The notes under the pieces were generated by a model. The model saw nothing but the letters and a program-made list of their open reading frames with translations. It made no database searches and was not told the DNA's origin. Source: DASRTE01 sp035316885 (lineage in GTDB: Bacteria > Actinomycetota > Actinomycetes > Jiangellales > Jiangellaceae). Taken from it: a DNA stretch of 9,853 nucleotides. A program made the translations under genes and the position numbers. Shown here in pieces: positions 6,660 to 9,853 of the stretch (position 1 is the first letter of the stretch; every line of letters starts with the position of its first letter). The stretch lies in the NCBI GenBank assembly GCA_035316885.1, contig DATHII010000335.1, positions 1 to 9,853 on the forward strand. Reading direction: 5' to 3'.

Positions 6660-7695
6660 GTGCGTTCAGCGCGAGGTCGACGTCGGCCTCGGTGGTGTAG
6701 AGGTGGAACGAGGCCCGCAGCCGGCCACCGCGGACGGCCGCGCGGACACCGGCAGCCTCCAGCCGCTCCTGTGCGCCAGCGACGTCGGCGGAGACGATGG
6801 CCGAATCGGCCGTCGGCAGCCCGAGCCCCTCCCGGAACCGGTTGGCGAGTCCGACGTCGTACTCCCCGATCTGGTCGACGCCAACCTGCTCGATCAGTTC
6901 CAGAGCGGGGGCGGTTGCCACCCAGGTGAACCACGCGGGCGAGATGTCCAGGCGGCGGGCATCCGATGCGAGGCGCAGCGGCGGACCGTAGTACGAGGTG
7001 TGCGGGTCGTCGCCGGCCCACCAGCCCGCGAGGTGCGGGAGGATGCGGTCGCGCAGATGCGGTGTCGTGACCAGGAAGGCCGTTCCTCGCGGAGCAAGCA
7101 GCCACTTGTACGTCCCGCACACCACGGCGTCGAACCGGGTGCCGTCGACCGGCATCCAGCCGCAGGCCTGGGTCGCGTCGACCACCGTGAGCGCCCCGGC
7201 CTCAGCCGCGGCCGCCGTGATGGCGTCGACGTCGGCCACGGCGCCGGTCGCCGACTGGACGAGGCTGAACGCCACCACGTCGGTGTCCGGTCGCACCTCG
7301 TTCGGCAGGTCGACGGCGGGGACCGTGCGGACCTGTACCCCTCGTGACTCCTGGACGAGCCACGGGAACAGGTTGGAGGTGAACTCCTCCTCGGGTGCCA
7401 GTACTCGCGCGCCGTCGGGCACCGACGCTGCGACCGTGCCGACCAGTTGGGACACTTGCGAACCGGTGGTGATGTCGGTCGCGTCGGCGCCGACGAGGCG
7501 GGCGAATGCGTCGCGAGCATGCCCGGTCGCCTGGCCCCAGGCCTCCCACGACCCGCGGCCGACCCGCCAGTCGGCGAGGGCTTCCTGCAACGCGTCCCAG
7601 GCCGGCCACGGGGGCAGGCCGTAGCTGGCCGTGTTGAGCCAGCCGGGCTCGGGATCGAACAGCGCACGTGCCTTGGCGATGTCCACGCCGGACAT
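6652..7695 (-). CDS. Aminotransferase class V-fold PLP-dependent enzyme
   Basis: The product is a fold-type I PLP enzyme of the class V group (relatives include isopenicillin-N epimerase-like enzymes, cysteine desulfurases and kynureninase). With the ATG at 7695 it has 347 residues. The N-terminus FDPEPGWLNTASYGLPP is typical for the group; D173 and Q176 in VVDATQACG would contact the pyridine ring, and K197 in CGTYKWLLAPRG is the expected Schiff-base lysine. The small C-terminal domain ends with LRASFHLYTTEADVD. The ATG at 7722 adds nine residues but has no ribosome binding site, lies beside the opposed lrp -10 box and extends past the conserved N-terminus, so 7695 (weak GAGTGG upstream) is preferred. 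It is divergent from an Lrp regulator, which suggests amino-acid-responsive control. The substrate is unknown; desulfurase, lyase or epimerase activity is possible. Confidence 0.85.
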   Translation of the reverse strand: MSGVDIAKARALFDPEPGWLNTASYGLPPWPAWDALQEALADWRVGRGSWEAWGQATGHARDAFARLVGADATDITTGSQVSQLVGTVAASVPDGARVLAPEEEFTSNLFPWLVQESRGVQVRTVPAVDLPNEVRPDTDVVAFSLVQSATGAVADVDAITAAAAEAGALTVVDATQACGWMPVDGTRFDAVVCGTYKWLLAPRGTAFLVTTPHLRDRILPHLAGWWAGDDPHTSYYGPPLRLASDARRLDISPAWFTWVATAPALELIEQVGVDQIGEYDVGLANRFREGLGLPTADSAIVSADVAGAQERLEAAGVRAAVRGGRLRASFHLYTTEADVDLALNALT

Positions 7696-7710
7696 CGTGC
7701 CACTCGACGG

Positions 7711-7738
7711 ACCCTCGCTCATCTAGGGTGACGGCGTG
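7711..7738 (+). promoter_or_regulatory. Leaderless lrp -10 box inside a small inverted repeat; candidate Lrp operator
   Basis: TAGGGT at 7724-7729 is followed by six bases and the GTG of lrp at 7736, matching the spacing at the other leaderless starts here. The box overlaps the right arm of a short inverted repeat, ACCCT (7711-7715), nine bases, AGGGT (7725-7729). This lies between the divergent regulator and enzyme genes, where Lrp-family proteins usually bind and autoregulate. The arms are only five bases, so the operator role is a guess; the -10 role is more likely. Confidence 0.42.
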
Positions 7739-8200
7739 GAGGAGATCGACCGGCAGATCGTCGACCTGCTCGCCCGGGACGGCCGGCTGAGTTACACCGA
7801 CCTCGGCAGGGCCACCGGCCTGTCCACCTCGGCCGTACACCAGCGGGTACGCCGCCTCGAGCAGCGCGGGGTGATCCGCGGCTACGCGGCCATTCTCGAC
7901 TACGAGGCGGTTGGCCTCCCGCTGACGGCGTTCGTCTCCATCAAGCCGATCGACCCGAGCCAGCCCGACGATGCCCCGGACCGCTTGGCGGACATCACGG
8001 AGATCGAGGCGTGCCACTCGGTGGCCGGCGACGAGAGCCACATCCTCAAGGTGCGGGTAGGGCGCCCAGGCGACCTCGAGGACCTGCTGGCCCGGATCAG
8101 GGCCGCCGCCAACGTGTCGACCCGCACCACGATCGTGCTCTCCACACCGTATGAGGCCCGGCCTCCGGCGGAGGACAGGCGCGTCACAGACCCGGACTGA
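7736..8200 (+). CDS. Lrp/AsnC-family transcriptional regulator
   Basis: The 154-residue protein has the standard two-domain build. The N-terminal winged helix-turn-helix opens with EEIDRQIVDLLARDGR and continues through LGRATGLSTSAVHQRVRRLEQRGVIRGY (about 23-50). A linker strand AAILDYEAVGLPL leads into the RAM effector-binding domain (about 64-137) with EACHSVAGDESHILKVRV around 91-108, the usual ligand-pocket and oligomer region. Family members form dimers to octamers or more and sense amino acids. The GTG at 7736 is chosen because this is the normal N-terminus and TAGGGT lies six bases before it. It is divergent from the PLP enzyme, the usual layout of a local regulator with its target, and converges on the acyl-CoA dehydrogenase with a gap of only seven bases. 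The effector cannot be predicted. Confidence 0.93.
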   Translation: MEEIDRQIVDLLARDGRLSYTDLGRATGLSTSAVHQRVRRLEQRGVIRGYAAILDYEAVGLPLTAFVSIKPIDPSQPDDAPDRLADITEIEACHSVAGDESHILKVRVGRPGDLEDLLARIRAAANVSTRTTIVLSTPYEARPPAEDRRVTDPD

Positions 8201-8207
8201 CCAGGGC

Positions 8208-9377
8208 TCAATTTCCGAACGCGGACAGGCCGGTGAGGGCCTGGCCGATGACGAGTTGGTGCACCTCGGATGTGCCCTCGTAGGTCAGCACCGACTCGAG
8301 GTTGTTGGCGTGCCGCAGCGCTGGATACTCCAGCGTGATGCCGTTCGCGCCGAGGATGGTCCGGCAGGTCCGCGCGATCGACAGCGCCTCGCGGACGTTG
8401 TTGAGCTTGCCCAGGCTCACCTGCTCGGGGCTCAGCCTGCCCTCGTCCTTGAGCCGGCCGAGGTGCAGCGCGAGCAGGTAGCCCTTCTGCAGCTCCAGCG
8501 CCATGTCGGCCAGCTTGGCCTGGGTGAGCTGGAACGACGCCAGGGGCCGGTCGAAGACCTCACGGTCTATCGCGTACGACACCGCCGACTCCAGGCAGTC
8601 GCGGGCCGCGCCCAGCGCGCCGAACACGATCCCGAACCTGGCCTCGTTCAGGCACGACAGCGGCCCGCGCAGGCCCGACACGTCCGGCAGGACGGCGTCG
8701 GCGGGCAGCCGGACGCCCTCGAGCACGAGCTCGCTGGTGACCGACGCACGGAGCGAGAGCTTCCTACCGATCTTGGGTGCGGAGAAGCCGGGCGTGTCGG
8801 TGGGGACGACGAAGCCGCGGATGCCGTCCTCGGCACGGGCCCAGACGATGGCGACGTCGGCCACCGAACCGTTGGTGATCCACATCTTGGTGCCGTCCAG
8901 GACCCAGTCGTCGCCGTCACGGCGCGCGCGGGTGCGCATGCCGGCCGGGTTTGAGCCGAAATCGGGCTCGGTCAGCCCGAAGCAGCCGATGAGCTCGCCC
9001 GCCGCCATGCCGGGCAGCCACTGCTGCTTCTGCTCCTCGGAGCCGAACTTCCAGATCGCGAACATCGCCAGCGAGCCCTGCACCGACACCAGGCTGCGCA
9101 CTCCGGAATCGGCGGCCTCGAGCTCCATGCAGGCGAGCCCGTAGGAGACCGCGTTCGTGCCCGCACAGCCGTAGCCCTCGAGGTGCATGCCCAGCAGGCC
9201 GAGCTTGCCGGCCTCGCGGGCGAGCTCCAACGGGATCTCGCCAGCCTCGTACCACTGCGCGATGTGCGGGCGGACGCGCTCCGCGGCGAAGCGGCGGACG
9301 GTCTGCTGGATCGCCTTCTCGTCGTCGGTGATCAGGTGGTCGACGTCGAGCAGGTCCAGTGCGCCGGCGGCCGTCAT
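8208..9377 (-). CDS. gcdH: Acyl-CoA dehydrogenase, glutaryl-CoA dehydrogenase type
   Basis: This 389-residue FAD flavoenzyme has the acyl-CoA dehydrogenase layout: an N-terminal helical domain, the FAD/substrate motif CFGLTEPDFGSN (132-143), WITNGSVADVAIVWAR (166-181), then the C-terminal helical bundle. It resembles glutaryl-CoA dehydrogenase more than general fatty-acid enzymes. E87, R94 and S95 in MELEAADSGVRS correspond to the residues that bind the glutaryl carboxylate in human GCDH, and E367 in NLESVLTYEGT is the catalytic base. That enzyme oxidises and decarboxylates glutaryl-CoA to crotonyl-CoA in lysine and tryptophan breakdown, passing electrons to ETF. The start is ATG at 9377, seven bases after a strong AAGGAG (9385-9390), and it overlaps the upstream E1 stop by ATGA, implying translational coupling. 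An in-frame extension further upstream lacks family similarity. A close acyl-CoA substrate other than glutaryl-CoA remains possible. Confidence 0.85.
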   Translation of the reverse strand: MTAAGALDLLDVDHLITDDEKAIQQTVRRFAAERVRPHIAQWYEAGEIPLELAREAGKLGLLGMHLEGYGCAGTNAVSYGLACMELEAADSGVRSLVSVQGSLAMFAIWKFGSEEQKQQWLPGMAAGELIGCFGLTEPDFGSNPAGMRTRARRDGDDWVLDGTKMWITNGSVADVAIVWARAEDGIRGFVVPTDTPGFSAPKIGRKLSLRASVTSELVLEGVRLPADAVLPDVSGLRGPLSCLNEARFGIVFGALGAARDCLESAVSYAIDREVFDRPLASFQLTQAKLADMALELQKGYLLALHLGRLKDEGRLSPEQVSLGKLNNVREALSIARTCRTILGANGITLEYPALRHANNLESVLTYEGTSEVHQLVIGQALTGLSAFGN

Positions 9378-9853
9378 CGGTGTTCTCCTTCGGTGAGCCG
9401 CACTGCCGCGGCCTCGATCTGGTCCTCGCTCAGCAGCACGTGCCCGGCCGCCGGCCCCAGGGGGATGAAGCTGTCCCTGCTGGTCACCCGGGCCATCGCC
9501 CCTGTGAAGCCGCCATCGACCAGCGCCGTCAGCACGCCCTCGGAGACGCCCCCGCTGCGGCGGGTCTCGTCTGCCACCAACACCCGACCCGTGGCCGATG
9601 CCTCGCGGAGGATGTCGTCGACCGGGAGGGGAGCCAGCCAACGCAGGTCGAGCACCCGGCTGGAGACGCCACGGCGCTCGAGCCGCCGCGCGACCCGGAG
9701 GCTCATCCGCAGTCCGTTGGCGAAGCTGACGATGGTGAGGTCACGTCCGTCACCGTACGTGCGGCCGCGACCAATCGGCACGTGGTCGCTCTCCCAGCGC
9801 TCCGGCGGCACGTACGGGTCGAGCCAGCCGTCGTCGTCGGGCTCGTGCAGATC
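9374..9853 (-). CDS. Thiamine-dependent 2-oxoacid dehydrogenase E1, C-terminal (transketolase-C) part; start beyond window
   Basis: The frame is open to the right edge, giving 159 visible residues of a longer protein; the GTG at 9811 is an internal Val (LDPYVPPERW). The visible part is the C-terminal domain of an E1 beta subunit, or of a single-chain alpha-beta E1: VPIGRGRTYGDGRDLTIV, then ANGLRMSLRVARRLERRG, VLDLRWLAPLPVDDIL, VADETRRSGGVSEGV and DSFIPLGPAA. This domain packs against the pyrimidine domain and helps form the dimer and the contact with the E2 lipoyl partner. The run DLHEPDDDGWLDPY is, in my memory, more like the fused-type actinobacterial E1s than classical PDH beta. The stop overlaps the ATG of the downstream acyl-CoA dehydrogenase by ATGA, so both belong to one operon. 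The 2-oxoacid substrate cannot be read from this fragment. Confidence 0.85.
   Translation of the reverse strand, partial: DLHEPDDDGWLDPYVPPERWESDHVPIGRGRTYGDGRDLTIVSFANGLRMSLRVARRLERRGVSSRVLDLRWLAPLPVDDILREASATGRVLVADETRRSGGVSEGVLTALVDGGFTGAMARVTSRDSFIPLGPAAGHVLLSEDQIEAAAVRLTEGEHR
9385..9390 (-). promoter_or_regulatory. Strong Shine-Dalgarno site deciding the acyl-CoA dehydrogenase start
   Basis: AAGGAG on the minus strand lies seven bases before the ATG at 9377 and inside the last codons of the upstream E1 gene. It is the only clear ribosome binding site I find in the window and fits a coupled, operon-internal start. Confidence 0.8.

Noticed and set aside
5861..7120. A 419-codon minus-strand frame crossing pepE and the PLP-enzyme gene
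   Set aside because: It is composed of shadow frames of two well-supported genes, runs straight through the intergenic inverted repeat, and has no family resemblance.
7202..8041. A minus-strand frame covering lrp and part of the PLP-enzyme gene
   Set aside because: The composition is typical of a high-GC shadow, and it conflicts with clear helix-turn-helix and PLP signatures in the real frames.
8201..8207. Terminator between lrp and the acyl-CoA dehydrogenase
   Set aside because: The gap is only seven bases, and I see no hairpin with a T-tract next to either stop codon.
8151..8954. A plus-strand frame opposite the acyl-CoA dehydrogenase
   Set aside because: It is antisense to a gene with full catalytic motifs; its translation is low-complexity, Gln/Arg/Val-rich and unrecognisable.
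9378..9641. In-frame N-terminal extension of the acyl-CoA dehydrogenase
   Set aside because: It is out of frame with, and overlaps, the real E1 C-terminal domain; the strong AAGGAG and family N-terminus fix the start at 9377.

Overview
The window is high-GC DNA with densely packed genes and GTG as well as ATG starts. It contains an actinobacterial core-gene block, so the source is a member of the Actinomycetota; I cannot name a genus. I see no phage, transposase, CRISPR array, tRNA or rRNA. Every part is either coding or a short gap of at most about 100 bases, so the 'exciting system' prompt is not met in an obvious way: this is mostly housekeeping chromosome with a few details worth a second look.

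Layout. Bases 2-4486 run rightwards: the end of tatC (Tat protein export), a diacylglycerol-kinase-family lipid kinase, and helY, a large Ski2-like helicase. A stand-alone 5'-3' exonuclease (FEN-like) converges on helY from the other strand, and the two stop codons share one CTAG. Diverging from the exonuclease is a pepE-like M24 (Xaa-Pro) peptidase. As I recall it, the order tatC, helY, opposed exonuclease, pepE matches the M. tuberculosis Rv2093c-Rv2089c neighbourhood; the lipid kinase is the main difference.

The peptidase then meets a class-V PLP enzyme tail to tail across a 109-base region that is almost entirely one nested inverted repeat (about 6551-6659). The PLP enzyme is divergent from an Lrp/AsnC regulator that starts only a few bases away, a classical regulator-target arrangement.

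The right end runs leftwards: the C-terminal part of a thiamine-dependent 2-oxoacid dehydrogenase E1 (cut by the window edge) overlaps by ATGA a glutaryl-CoA-dehydrogenase-type acyl-CoA dehydrogenase. Together they would suit oxidative decarboxylation of a 2-oxoacid followed by oxidation of the resulting acyl-CoA, for example 2-oxoadipate to glutaryl-CoA to crotonyl-CoA; that substrate is inference.

Expression signals: four genes (lipid kinase, helY, pepE, lrp) have a TANNNT box exactly 6 or 7 bases before the start codon, the signature of leaderless actinobacterial transcripts. The acyl-CoA dehydrogenase, internal to an operon, instead has a strong AAGGAG ribosome binding site.
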